Of a DNA stretch of 48,764 bases, positions 16,890-25,953 are shown piece after piece (positions within the stretch are counted from its first letter, which is position 1; every line of letters starts with the position of its first letter). Both the position numbers and the translations under genes were made by a program. The notes beneath the pieces were generated by a model. It had not been told where the DNA came from. It ran no database searches and was given only the letters and a program-made list of their open reading frames with translations. The stretch is from an uncultured Lachnospiraceae bacterium (GTDB taxonomy: Bacteria; Bacillota; Clostridia; Lachnospirales; Anaerotignaceae): assembly GCA_944384295.1 (NCBI GenBank), contig CALWSU010000015.1:1-48764 (forward strand). Reading direction: 5' to 3'.

Positions 16890-17998
16890 CTTCCAGCCTC
16901 CATATAGAGTTTCTCAATTTTTCTCGCCATCTGTTCTGCCGAGAAATGCTCTCTTGTCCAAGCCATTGCCTTTTTACTCATGCTATCATAACGAGCACGG
17001 TCTATCAAAATATCTTGTATCCGTTCCGCTAATGCAGCATCATCGCCCACCGGTACCAAATAGCCGTTTTCCCCATGGCGCACAACCTCGCTCACACCGC
17101 CGCTGTCTGTACCTACTGCTGGCACACCTGCGCTCATGGATTCAATCAAAGACAAACACAATGCTTCTTGTTTTGATGTAATGACAGCCACATCTAAAGC
17201 AGCTTCCAAACGTTCTACTTCTGATACAAATCCTGTAAACAAAATACGGTCTGTTTTCTGCATCATTTTCACTTCTGCCTGCAAAGCGTCCATTTGACTG
17301 CCTGTGCCTACAATCAAGCATGTAACATCTGCACGTGCATTACAAACACGTTCTGCTGCACGCAAAAATGTCATATGGTCTTTGACTTCTTCCAATCGTG
17401 CTACAATACCGACTGCTTTATTGCCTTGTGGCACGCCATATTCCGCCAATATTTTGGCTTTTTCCTCTGGTGTCAAAGGAGATAGCGGCGTAATGCCATT
17501 ATAAACAGTTACAATCTGTTTCGGGTCTGTACCGCCTGCAATCATGCTATGACGCACTGCTTGGCTTACTGCTATAATCGTTTCGCTGAAACGGTGATTG
17601 ACCACACGTTTTGCTGCCTTTTTCAAAGGATTGCCAGATACTGTTTCCATACAGTGTTTGGTATGAAAAATATGTGGTACTCCTGCTTTTTTGGCTGCCA
17701 TTCTTGCAGTCAAACTGGCATGGGTATGCACCACAAAAGGCTTGTCCGTTTGAAACAATACTTTGAGTGGCTGCAATGCTGCCTTATCATAAGAACGATC
17801 CGCCATCTGTTCCATACGAATGACCGGAATTTCCAGCTGCTCTACAACAGCACATAACAAACTGTCTGCTGGCAACACCACACGCACATCAAAAGTTGCT
17901 CTGTCACAATAGCGCAAATAATTCAAAAGCCATCGTCCTGCGCCGCCAATATTCCGATCGGTCAAAACATGATATATTTTTATCTTTTCTTTTTCCAT
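16886..17998 (-). CDS. GT4 family glycosyltransferase
   Basis: 370-residue GT-B fold transferase that probably adds a sugar to the lipid-linked polymer. Motifs: YHVLTDRNIGGAGRWLLN at the N-terminus, VHTHASLTARMAA, IIAVSQAVR, VGIVARLEEVKD, and the C-terminal SLIESMSAGVPAVGTDSGG with EX7E-type spacing. The start at 17998 (MEKEKIKIYHV) has GGGAGAGAG upstream; an in-frame start at 18046 does not. It overlaps the end of the MurJ/ligase fusion gene by 19 bases. Confidence 0.92.
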   Translation of the reverse strand: MEKEKIKIYHVLTDRNIGGAGRWLLNYLRYCDRATFDVRVVLPADSLLCAVVEQLEIPVIRMEQMADRSYDKAALQPLKVLFQTDKPFVVHTHASLTARMAAKKAGVPHIFHTKHCMETVSGNPLKKAAKRVVNHRFSETIIAVSQAVRHSMIAGGTDPKQIVTVYNGITPLSPLTPEEKAKILAEYGVPQGNKAVGIVARLEEVKDHMTFLRAAERVCNARADVTCLIVGTGSQMDALQAEVKMMQKTDRILFTGFVSEVERLEAALDVAVITSKQEALCLSLIESMSAGVPAVGTDSGGVSEVVRHGENGYLVPVGDDAALAERIQDILIDRARYDSMSKKAMAWTREHFSAEQMARKIEKLYMEAGR

Positions 17999-20900
17999 GA
18001 TCTCTCTCCCAATCTTACTCCTGCCATGCCAATGCCAAAGATACACCAGAATAACAATACAATACTATAATCAAACCAGATATGATCTGTCATACCTTGC
18101 AGCAAAAGACCGCCCATTGCACCAAACACAGCCGCCAACAAAAAGCGGTAGCGTCTTGCCGAGCGTGCCAATGTACTGTAAAGTTTCTGGAAAAATAACA
18201 GCACCAAACTCAAAAATACTGCAAAACCAAACACACCCAACTCAATCAGTTCCTGCAAGAACAGATTATGCACATGGTATGCGTTTGCTGCTTCCAAAGA
18301 AAACAGAGGATATATTTCGTTAAACGCATCTACGCCAATCCCTGTCATCCAATAATGTCGTACCATTTCCATACCTGCTTCATAAATCGCCAAACGATAT
18401 TGTGACGAAGAATCGCTCATAGTAACAGAACTGAGCAGGCGTTCCCATAGTTCTGCCGGCAAGATAAAGGGCATTGCCAAAAGCCCCAATATCCCAATCG
18501 GCAGTAATCGACGTTCTGCCAACAACACAAACAAACCGGCAGAAAACATCAGTCCCAACATCGCGCCACGAGAATTGGTTGCCACCAGACCCATACATAC
18601 AATCGCAAAACATACCGTATAAAAAATACGGCTTGCTAAATTACGTACTTTCCACATCATGCCTGCTGCCAGAGAACCAATGATAATAAGATATTCCCCT
18701 AATACATTGGGATTATTGAATGTCGCATAAGCACGTGTCGTAATATCAAAACTTTCGGCATCTACCCATGCTTCGTCCATTTCAACGCCTGTGATATACT
18801 GGAAAATCGCATACAACGCAATCAAAACACCTGTCACAACCAATACAAATAATACCAGATTCAATTTTTCTTCTGTATCAATACAATCTTTGCAGACAAA
18901 AAATACAGATACAAATACTAGAAAAATTGCCATGACTTGTAAGGCTTTCGGAAAGTGATAACTTGTAAACGCACCATATACCACGCAAAGCGAAAATAAA
19001 CCTACCAATACGCTGACAAATCCAGTACGTTGCTGACGAATCCGTCCCATAAATACATTCAGTACATACAAAGCAAAGGTACCTGCTGCCAAAACTGCCA
19101 AAAGCATAGTCGGCAAAATGGGCACGGCTGCCACCAAAGCACACACACAGACCACCAAGAAATTTTGATTACAAATACGTAATATGCCGCTTTCTGCCAT
19201 CTGTGCCGCCAAAGGATTGCTTTGCTCTTTTACCGCGATTGCACAATTTTTCGCTTGTCTATGAAAAATATGTGGCAATCTAGCATGTGCTGTCTGCATA
19301 CCATAATCCCAGTTATGGCGTAAGAATGTAAAAATTGCACTATTGCGAAATGCTTTTCCAACCGCTTGCCCCAAACGATGATACACTGCATAAAGCAAAC
19401 TGCTCGACCAAAGCCCCCAAAACCACGAAATCAAGCCATAAAAAACCTTAAAGAAAAAACTATCCTCTATATAACGAGAAATCTTTTCTGTCATACTGTC
19501 TGTTCCTTTCTCTTTCTGCGTTTGCGGTCGAATTTCTGCTTGTGTGCCTTTGCGCAGAAATTTACCCAATATGCCAAACGCAAATCTGCTTTCTTCCACA
19601 CGCAGCAGATAGGTCAATACCATATAAACAAAAATACCAATCACTGTTGGTACGCCTACTACCAAAATACGTGTCACCAGACTATCTGTCAAATGTGCCT
19701 GCAAAAAGCGATATGGTACCCAAACACATACCAACATCACAGCCGCACTGATACCCATTTTGCACAAATCCAATACCAAGGCGCGGTCCACAACGCCGGG
19801 ATAACGCTTGACTGTTGGCACAAACAAAATCAATGCTGCTACGCTGGAAGATACACCACTTGCCAATGCAAGACCGCCTAAACCCATTTTATCCATCAAT
19901 ACATAACATAATCCAGCATTGACTATAATCGAAATCACGCCAGCCACAAGCGGCATTTTCCCTTCTTGTTCTGCATAAAACACACGACTTAATATGGTCT
20001 GTACACCATATCCAATCATACCCAAAGAGAAGAAACATAATGCAGTACCTGTCAATTCTGTACCAACTGCGTCAAAACTACCTCTTTCATAAATCAGTCG
20101 TACCAATGGCGTACTCAATACCATCAAGCCCACCATCATAGGAATCAAGAAAAACATCATAGCACGCAACGTTGTTTTGACCGTTGCGCCAAAACTTTCG
20201 GTTTCACCACTCATACGAGAAAGTTTTGGGAAAATCAGATTGGCAATTGCCAAAACAAATACCCCTACGATAATCAAATATAAATTGTTTGCATATTGCA
20301 ATGCAGAATTGGCATAAGGCAAAGAGGTACCCGCCATATCCAAATGAGAAGCAAACTGATTGTTGATCAACAGATTGATAGGCTGTATCCAAGTACCCAC
20401 CATAACAGGTAACATCAGCACCATAATTTTTCGTATGCCGTCATCTCGGAAATGAAAATCAAAGCGATAGCGATACCCTTTTTTATGCATTGCTGGAATC
20501 TGCATGACTGCCTGCATGCCCCAGCCAATCAAAAATGCAACTGCTAAGCCATATACACCATACTTATCATCTAAAAATAAATAATACAATATAATGACTG
20601 CATTTGACGCAACACTTAACGCCGCTGGAATATTAAACTCATCTAAAGACTGCAAAATTCCGACAAAAGAAAAGGCGATACCTGTAAAAAATATCGTCGG
20701 AAACATAATTTGTGATAAACGTGCAGCAAGTGCAATCGTTTCCCCATCATATCCACTGGCAAACAGCCATACAAACTGTTCTGAGAACACTTCACAAATC
20801 AATGTCATACCAATGGTGACCACACCAATCAGCGTAATAAAACGATTTGATAACGCAAAGGCTTCTTCTTTTCCTTTTTTTTGCAAATATTCATTAAAAA

Positions 20901-21117
20901 TCGGGATAAAGCTTGCCGATATGGCAGAAGCAAATACTGCGTCAAAAAATGTACGCGGCATCAGGCTTGCTGTGGTAAACGCATTAGCAGCCATGCCATT
21001 GCCATAATTTGCTGCCAAAAGTTGCTCTCGCACCAAGCCCAACACTTTTCCGACTAAAGTAATCAGCATCATAAAACTGACTGCTTTCACAGCATTGTTG
21101 TTTTTCTTTGTTGTCAT
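17980..21117 (-). CDS. fusion of MurJ-type lipid flippase and O-antigen-ligase-like polymerase/ligase
   Basis: 1045-residue membrane protein with two modules. Residues 1 to about 510 are a MurJ/MVF flippase (TLVGKVLGLVREQLLAANYG, AFVASAI-like repeats, GWIQPINLLINNQFAS-type segment), which moves lipid-linked precursors across the membrane. After a hydrophilic linker, residues about 542-1045 are an O-antigen ligase/Wzy-like module (VATNSRGAMLGL, GIGVDAFNEIYPLFS, AYHVHNLFLQELIELGVFG). An internal ATG at 19494 (residue 542) has AAAGGA 9 bases upstream, so the second module may also be made alone. The N-terminal start could instead be GTG at 21126, which has the better-placed AAGGA. It is the first gene of the polymer operon. 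Confidence 0.92.
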   Translation of the reverse strand: MTTKKNNNAVKAVSFMMLITLVGKVLGLVREQLLAANYGNGMAANAFTTASLMPRTFFDAVFASAISASFIPIFNEYLQKKGKEEAFALSNRFITLIGVVTIGMTLICEVFSEQFVWLFASGYDGETIALAARLSQIMFPTIFFTGIAFSFVGILQSLDEFNIPAALSVASNAVIILYYLFLDDKYGVYGLAVAFLIGWGMQAVMQIPAMHKKGYRYRFDFHFRDDGIRKIMVLMLPVMVGTWIQPINLLINNQFASHLDMAGTSLPYANSALQYANNLYLIIVGVFVLAIANLIFPKLSRMSGETESFGATVKTTLRAMMFFLIPMMVGLMVLSTPLVRLIYERGSFDAVGTELTGTALCFFSLGMIGYGVQTILSRVFYAEQEGKMPLVAGVISIIVNAGLCYVLMDKMGLGGLALASGVSSSVAALILFVPTVKRYPGVVDRALVLDLCKMGISAAVMLVCVWVPYRFLQAHLTDSLVTRILVVGVPTVIGIFVYMVLTYLLRVEESRFAFGILGKFLRKGTQAEIRPQTQKEKGTDSMTEKISRYIEDSFFFKVFYGLISWFWGLWSSSLLYAVYHRLGQAVGKAFRNSAIFTFLRHNWDYGMQTAHARLPHIFHRQAKNCAIAVKEQSNPLAAQMAESGILRICNQNFLVVCVCALVAAVPILPTMLLAVLAAGTFALYVLNVFMGRIRQQRTGFVSVLVGLFSLCVVYGAFTSYHFPKALQVMAIFLVFVSVFFVCKDCIDTEEKLNLVLFVLVVTGVLIALYAIFQYITGVEMDEAWVDAESFDITTRAYATFNNPNVLGEYLIIIGSLAAGMMWKVRNLASRIFYTVCFAIVCMGLVATNSRGAMLGLMFSAGLFVLLAERRLLPIGILGLLAMPFILPAELWERLLSSVTMSDSSSQYRLAIYEAGMEMVRHYWMTGIGVDAFNEIYPLFSLEAANAYHVHNLFLQELIELGVFGFAVFLSLVLLFFQKLYSTLARSARRYRFLLAAVFGAMGGLLLQGMTDHIWFDYSIVLLFWCIFGIGMAGVRLGERSWKKKR

Positions 21118-21299
21118 TTTTTTCACCAAAAATCCTTTTTGTTTTCTTGTTACTTTCCAAATCACATGGAAAAGGTGGATCGCGCAGGTTACAAAAACCA
21201 TATCACTACCCACCTTATACTACCGTATTCTTACTGATTTTACAAGAAATCCTCAAAATTTTTCTGAAATTCGCTTACATTGTCCATCGTACGCAAACA

Positions 21300-23648
21300 T
21301 CATACTTTGACATGCTCATATGTTACATTTTCCCCATCGATACGGAATTTCAACATGTAGACATTGCTGTTTGCTGTGCCGTCCGCTCTCCACAAGTTAG
21401 GCAAATTGATATAACGTATGCCATCTTTTGTAGAAGCCCAATATGCATTGCCTGTTGCAGATACCACAAATACAGTTTTTCCTGCTTCTACATATTTGTT
21501 TAATATACTACGGAAATATGCTGCTTCTGCTGCCGAAGGATAATCAGATGGTGTCAAGTCTGTGACAAAAATAATCGTGTCATTATTTGCCGCATCTAAA
21601 TCTTGTGTAAATCTGCCATATTGTGCAGGGTCTGTTTTACGAATGCCTTGGCTTGCTGCCAACAATACCACAGAAGCACCGCCCTGATTGATAAACTGAT
21701 AACTGCCATTCCATACTGCATTATTTGCCGCTGTAGGTGTAACATCGCAAGGACCGCCATAAATCGTCATATTCGCACCTTGGTCTGCCGCTGCACGCAC
21801 ACGATTTCTTTGTGCTTCATACGTATTTCCATCTATACCAGAGGTACCAGTATATTTTAATTCCCCTGTGATATTCAGATAAAATGCACCGTCTTCCTGC
21901 ATGGTCACAGTTTGTTCCAAAGGATCAGCAGCTGATGTAGATGCTGGCACGTTACCTTTTGCAGCACCACCAACTTGTATAGAAACATAGGTATCTTGTC
22001 CTGCCCAACTGCATTTGACATAGGTAGAACCTTTTCCAGTCGCTGTAAATGTATTTCCATTCATGGTACCAATCGCAGGGTCTGCCACAGTATATGTCAC
22101 ACTAGATGTCACGCTTTTTCCAAAACCTTCCACATCATATGCTGTCACATAAATATCCGTCGTACCACCTACATTTGCAATTTCTACTTCTGGATAAGTC
22201 GCTTTGAGTCTTGCCGTTGGGTAACAAGTTGCTTCTGCGGTCGCTGTCAAGTTTTCGCCATAATGCGCTACTACGCTATATTTTCCTGTTGTCGCAGGGA
22301 AAAACTTAAACGCGTCCCAAGTACCTTCCATTCCCACTACTTCAAATTGTACACTTTCTGGCGCAATATAAATTTTATTTTTATACTCATCTAAGCCATA
22401 TACAATAAATTCTGTACTTGCACCAGGCTGTGTATGTTCGTCTAAAGTCTGAATCGCAATCTCTTTGATTTCACCTTGTGGCGCTGTTTGGAAAATGCCT
22501 AAAGAACTGATGACACGTCTTTGCGCACCATCGGAAACAGTATTCTTGACTTCTGGTGCTGTATCTTCCATGGTCTTAACTGCCATAGTAGAAGAACCGC
22601 CACCATCTAAATGCAGTGCTTCATATGCGCCATATTCTCGCATCAAAGCTGCCATTTCCGCATGTGTTACACCAATGCTGTCGCCTCTACCGTCCACTAC
22701 CATTAAAATTGCTTTCGTACCATCTTGTGATACACCAAAGGCTGTTCTAGGCTGTCTGCCTGCGGCTACAATATCCGTTGCTGGTGCTTCTTGTCCTTGT
22801 GTCAGCAATAAGCCACCACCGCCAAACGCTGTATCGATTTGGTCAAAATCAATCGTAGAAGTTACCCACATACCAACGGGATTCCCTACTTGAAACGCTC
22901 CAGAATAACTATCAAAATATTCTCCACTCATAACAATCAAATAGCCATCCTCTGGTACATTGACAGTTTCGCCTTTACCAGAAATATAGGTAATGGTATC
23001 ATTTTGTACCACAAATTTTACCAAACCACTAAAACGCGCGTCTAAATCTGCTGTTGTTGTCGCTGCATTGCGGTCAAAATAGATTGGATATACCATACTG
23101 GTTACTTTATTAATTGATGCCAATTCCATCACAGTATCTACATTATGGAATTTTGCTGTTGTTTTGAAATATGTAAAAATATTATTGCCATTGACATCTT
23201 TTACATAGGACGCATATTGATTTTTGTCCTGATTGACAGAAGTACCAGCTGAAATCAATTCTCCATCTCGTACCACTGGTCCAAAACCTGCGGAATAGCT
23301 ACCCGCCATACCAAAAAAGTCACAGTTCATGCCAGCAATCGCGCCATTATCTGTCAACATTTTCTGTACGGTTTCTTTCAAGCCATATTCTGTTTGGCTT
23401 TCCACTTCTTTTAATTCTAAGGTACTTTCTGTCAAATCGACCGTCAATACATAAATATCCTGTATCCCTTCTGTTGTCATACGGCTATTATGTTCATAGA
23501 CTACGCCGCGTGTAATTTCTTCTTGCGTACGATTTTGATACACTGTTTGGGCAGCAAAAACCTGCACACTGCTTACTGTACCTACCAATAGCATCGCCGC
23601 CAATACCGCCGCCAATATACGTTTGACGCCATAGTATTTTTTCTTCAT
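21300..23648 (-). CDS. secreted phosphodiester glycosidase (NAGPA) family protein with Ig-like and C-terminal phosphoesterase-like regions
   Basis: 782-residue exported protein. The signal peptide (1-33) ends VQVFAA. The NAGPA domain (PF09992; about 95-390) is clear from GMNCDFFGMAGSYSAGFGP, TAFGVSQDGTKAILMVVDGR and ALHLDGGGSSTMAV. This family removes alpha-GlcNAc from phosphodiesters, and in bacteria it acts on wall polymers. Residues about 395-570 look like bacterial Ig-like/BIG2 repeats. The last 210 residues (RVRAAADQGANMTIYGGPCD, DTIIFVTDLTPSDYPS) resemble a calcineurin-like phosphoesterase fold, a weaker call. AAAGGAG precedes the ATG. Separate transcription from the polymer operon is likely. 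Confidence 0.9.
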   Translation of the reverse strand: MKKKYYGVKRILAAVLAAMLLVGTVSSVQVFAAQTVYQNRTQEEITRGVVYEHNSRMTTEGIQDIYVLTVDLTESTLELKEVESQTEYGLKETVQKMLTDNGAIAGMNCDFFGMAGSYSAGFGPVVRDGELISAGTSVNQDKNQYASYVKDVNGNNIFTYFKTTAKFHNVDTVMELASINKVTSMVYPIYFDRNAATTTADLDARFSGLVKFVVQNDTITYISGKGETVNVPEDGYLIVMSGEYFDSYSGAFQVGNPVGMWVTSTIDFDQIDTAFGGGGLLLTQGQEAPATDIVAAGRQPRTAFGVSQDGTKAILMVVDGRGDSIGVTHAEMAALMREYGAYEALHLDGGGSSTMAVKTMEDTAPEVKNTVSDGAQRRVISSLGIFQTAPQGEIKEIAIQTLDEHTQPGASTEFIVYGLDEYKNKIYIAPESVQFEVVGMEGTWDAFKFFPATTGKYSVVAHYGENLTATAEATCYPTARLKATYPEVEIANVGGTTDIYVTAYDVEGFGKSVTSSVTYTVADPAIGTMNGNTFTATGKGSTYVKCSWAGQDTYVSIQVGGAAKGNVPASTSAADPLEQTVTMQEDGAFYLNITGELKYTGTSGIDGNTYEAQRNRVRAAADQGANMTIYGGPCDVTPTAANNAVWNGSYQFINQGGASVVLLAASQGIRKTDPAQYGRFTQDLDAANNDTIIFVTDLTPSDYPSAAEAAYFRSILNKYVEAGKTVFVVSATGNAYWASTKDGIRYINLPNLWRADGTANSNVYMLKFRIDGENVTYEHVKV

Positions 23649-23909
23649 GTTTTGTTCGCTCCTTTTGCCTTGTATGTTTGTATGTATGTTTTTTATTTGG
23701 GCATACCATCATACATATTTTTCTCATTTTGGACGACTGCTTTTCGTCCTTTGTTCCATCGATTGACAAAACACAAAAAGAAACCGTCCATAAAAAGCAA
23801 TCGTTAACATATTACCATAAATAGCCGTATTTTTCCTGTTTGTTTCTAAAATTTAATAAAATTGTAAACATAGAAACATTTTTCTGAAAAATACGAACAA
23901 AAATGATGA
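23649..23909. other. intergenic region between the glycosidase gene and the NifX-type gene
   Basis: No gene. TGTTTCTA (23841-23848) faces TAGAAACA (23871-23878) across 22 bases, a possible operator for the minus-strand gene. No convincing sigma-A promoter was recognised for it. Confidence 0.35.
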
Positions 23910-23961
23910 TTGACATATGTCAAAAATCATTGTATACTTCTCTTATAAATGACATATGTCA
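23910..23961 (+). promoter_or_regulatory. strong promoter with two identical palindromic operators
   Basis: TTGACA (23910-23915), a 17-base spacer and TATACT (23933-23938) form a near-consensus promoter. The perfect 12-bp palindrome TGACATATGTCA occurs twice, at 23911-23922 (covering the -35) and 23950-23961 (just after the start site), with centres 39 bp apart. A dimeric repressor binding both would block transcription. The regulator is not encoded next to it and was not identified. Confidence 0.85.
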
Positions 23962-23997
23962 ATAATACAATATAAAATCAGCAAAGGAGAATGCGTT

Positions 23998-24453
23998 ATG
24001 AAAATTGCAGTTGCTTGTATTGGTACAGAAGTATCCGAACATTTTGGACATTGCGAAACATTTTGTATCTTTGAAACAGAACAAAATAACATACAAAGCG
24101 AACAAATTATACAAAATCCTGGACATCAGCCAAAATTCCTGCCAAATTTCTTAGGTGAAATGGGGGTTGGTGTAGTCATTTCCGGCGGTATGGGCGGCGG
24201 CGCAATGCAATTATTCCAAGAAAAGAATATCTCTGTCATTACAGGTGCAAAAGGCAATGCGCGTATGGCAGTAGAACGCTATTTAGCTGGCGAATTGCAA
24301 TCCGCAGGCGTAACTTGTCATAGACACGAACATGCTGATACTTGTGGTGGTCACCATCACAGTCATGGCGGCTGTGGCGGGCATCATCATGGTGGTGGCT
24401 GCGGCGGGCATCATCATGGTGGTGGCTGCGGCGGGCATCATCATGAATCATAA
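23998..24453 (+). CDS. NifX/NifB-type (dinitrogenase Fe-Mo cofactor) domain protein with His/Gly/Cys-rich tail
   Basis: 151 residues. Residues 1 to about 105 match the NifX-NifB-VnfY domain (PF02579), with the motifs VACIGTEVSEHFGHCETFCI, GVGVVISGGMGGGAM and NARMAVERYLAG. The tail (about 106-151) is histidine-, glycine- and cysteine-rich with repeated GGHHH and GGCGG blocks and looks metal-binding. No nitrogenase genes are near. Such orphan proteins are thought to bind or carry metal clusters. AAAGGAG at 23983-23989 supports the ATG at 23998 rather than the in-frame ATG at 23956, which lies inside the operator. Confidence 0.92.
   Translation: MKIAVACIGTEVSEHFGHCETFCIFETEQNNIQSEQIIQNPGHQPKFLPNFLGEMGVGVVISGGMGGGAMQLFQEKNISVITGAKGNARMAVERYLAGELQSAGVTCHRHEHADTCGGHHHSHGGCGGHHHGGGCGGHHHGGGCGGHHHES
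24364..24444 (+). repeat. three tandem 27-bp units encoding the His-rich tail
   Basis: Copies at 24391-24417 and 24418-24444 are identical; the copy at 24364-24390 is degenerate. Each encodes nine residues of Gly, Cys and His. The identity of two copies suggests recent slippage expansion. Confidence 0.85.
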
Positions 24454-24475
24454 TGTTTTTATTGTCAAATATTGG

Positions 24476-24508
24476 GGCATCTTTTCAGCAAGAAAGATGC
24501 CTTATTTT
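24476..24508 (+). terminator. Rho-independent terminator after the NifX-type gene
   Basis: GGCATCTTT pairs with AAAGATGCC, followed by TTATTTT. Confidence 0.7.
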
Positions 24509-24602
24509 CATACAAGCTCTTTTCCAAAAATCCAGACTTTTCCGTACATTTTTTACATACCATGATAAAGTATGATACTTTTTTTGGAAAGGAGTTTTTT
24601 TT

Positions 24603-25244
24603 ATGGTAATTCGTACTTTCACAAAACCTATTTTTCTGCTTGTCTGCTTTTGCTTGGCTATCTCATGCACTGGCTGTCAAAAATCGCCCCCTCTTTCTCC
24701 TATGGCTGCCATACAACAAAAGCTAACAGATATGGAAGGCTATACTTGTCTGGCTACCTTAACACGTACATCCAACAAAACACAAACCGTATATGAAACC
24801 AAACAAGATTTCAAATCAGACGGTTCTTATCGTATTGAAATGCTTTCACCCGAAAGTGTCGCGGGAAATTATACCGTTTGTGATGGGAGTCGTGTTTGCC
24901 AATATAACCCCCGTTTACCTGATGCCGTTGTATATGATGTAGCACCGGCACAACAACGCAATGAACTATTTTTAGGGCAGTTTTTGAAAAACTATATGCA
25001 GTCTGAAGGCGTTGCAGTCGAAAGTGCAGCATTAGATGAAAGTCGCTGCACTGTATTGGAAGCCATCATTCCAGGAAATGATACTGCTATGGCGAGAGAA
25101 AAACTTTGGGTAGATAATGATACGCTTTTGCCTGTACGCTTGATCATTTATGATGCAGATGGAAATGAGCGATATCGTTTGGATTATACAGCTTTTACAT
25201 ATAACCCACATTTTGACGAAAATTTATTTCGCCTGCCTGCATAA
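24603..25244 (+). CDS. LolA-like sporulation/germination lipoprotein (GerS-like)
   Basis: 213-residue lipoprotein: signal peptide with lipobox SCTGC (Cys about residue 25), then a LolA/LppX-type half-barrel (METKQDF-like strands, YRIEMLSPE, GSRVCQYNP, LWVDNDTLLPVRLIIYDADG, YTAFTYNPHFDENLFRLP). Clostridial GerS proteins have this form; in Clostridioides difficile GerS is needed for cortex modification during spore formation and is encoded beside an alanine racemase gene. Here the racemase is missing and mazF follows 104 bases later. AAAGGAG lies 8 bases before the ATG. The GerS assignment rests on fold and context. Confidence 0.8.
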   Translation: MVIRTFTKPIFLLVCFCLAISCTGCQKSPPLSPMAAIQQKLTDMEGYTCLATLTRTSNKTQTVYETKQDFKSDGSYRIEMLSPESVAGNYTVCDGSRVCQYNPRLPDAVVYDVAPAQQRNELFLGQFLKNYMQSEGVAVESAALDESRCTVLEAIIPGNDTAMAREKLWVDNDTLLPVRLIIYDADGNERYRLDYTAFTYNPHFDENLFRLPA

Positions 25245-25348
25245 TCTTTGTTCAGATCGGTCATACTTTGGATAGTCAGCGCATACATAACCATGGTTTT
25301 GACGCAATCCAGCCTGACAAATCCAAATAAGGCGGAAGGTGTTTCAAT

Positions 25349-25693
25349 ATGATTGTCAGAAGAGGAGATATTTTTTATGCAGACCTTAGTCCTGTGGTGG
25401 GCAGTGAACAAGGTGGCGTTCGTCCTGTATTGATTATACAAAATGATATGGGGAATAAATACAGCCCTACTGTCATTTGCGCCGCCATTACATCTCGCAT
25501 GAACAAGGCAAAATTGCCAACCCATATTGCATTATCTTCAGAAGAATATGCATTGCCGAAAGACTCTGTCGTATTATTGGAACAGATTCGGACTATCGAC
25601 AAACGGCGGTTAAAAGAAAAATTATGTCATTTAGATGAGCCAAAAATGCAGGAAGTCAATCATAGTTTATTTGTTAGCCTTGGACTCACATAA
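25349..25693 (+). CDS. ndoA: MazF/NdoA-type mRNA interferase toxin
   Basis: 114-residue endoribonuclease of the MazF/PemK family, which cleaves mRNA at short sites to arrest growth. Conserved segments: [31 protein letters not shown] (start of barrel), [11 protein letters not shown], and [17 protein letters not shown] with the catalytic-region Arg and Thr. The length is close to Bacillus NdoA (116). The usual upstream antitoxin (EndoAI/MazE, about 90 residues) is not encoded in the 104-base gap. AAGGTG precedes the ATG. Confidence 0.95.
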   Translation: MIVRRGDIFYADLSPVVGSEQGGVRPVLIIQNDMGNKYSPTVICAAITSRMNKAKLPTHIALSSEEYALPKDSVVLLEQIRTIDKRRLKEKLCHLDEPKMQEVNHSLFVSLGLT

Positions 25694-25738
25694 AAAATGC
25701 GAGGGAAATAACATTTCTGTTATTTTCCCCGCATTTTT
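25692..25738. terminator. bidirectional Rho-independent terminator
   Basis: A long stem (AAAATGCG-A-GGGAAATAACA with its complement, one mismatch) has T-runs on both sides. It ends mazF on the plus strand and the CotJC remnant on the minus strand. Confidence 0.85.
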
Positions 25739-25746
25739 ATTTTTAT

Positions 25747-25953
25747 TTATTTATTTTTCATAAAGAAATGATGTTGCTGATTCAAATGGTCTCTTGCAAT
25801 TTCCAATGCTTCGCCAAATCTTTGGAAATGCACCACTTCTCTTTCACGCAGGAAACGCAAAGGTGCCAAAACATCTGGATCATCTGTCAAATCAATTAAA
25901 TATTCATAGGTACTGCGTGCTTTCTGTTCTGCTGCACCATTGTAAGTAGAACG
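25747..25953 (-). pseudogene. cotJC: 3' remnant of a CotJC-type (manganese catalase family) spore coat gene
   Basis: Only the last 68 or so codons remain: STYNGAAEQKARSTYEYLI, then DDPDVLAPLRFLREREVVHF and QRFGEALEIARDHL. These match the C-terminus of CotJC/Mn-catalase proteins, normally about 190 residues. The frame upstream of 25953 encodes an unrelated Phe-rich stretch, so the 5' two-thirds is lost. An open frame reaches an ATG at 26031, but that segment is not homologous. The remaining sequence has no internal stop, which suggests a fairly recent deletion or insertion. Confidence 0.8.

Noticed and set aside
24364..24444. Possible CRISPR array
   Set aside because: The tandem 27-bp units have no spacers and are in-frame coding repeats.
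24239..24451. Minus-strand open frame rich in Arg, His and Asp
   Set aside because: It is the shadow of the repetitive His-rich tail of the NifX-type gene.
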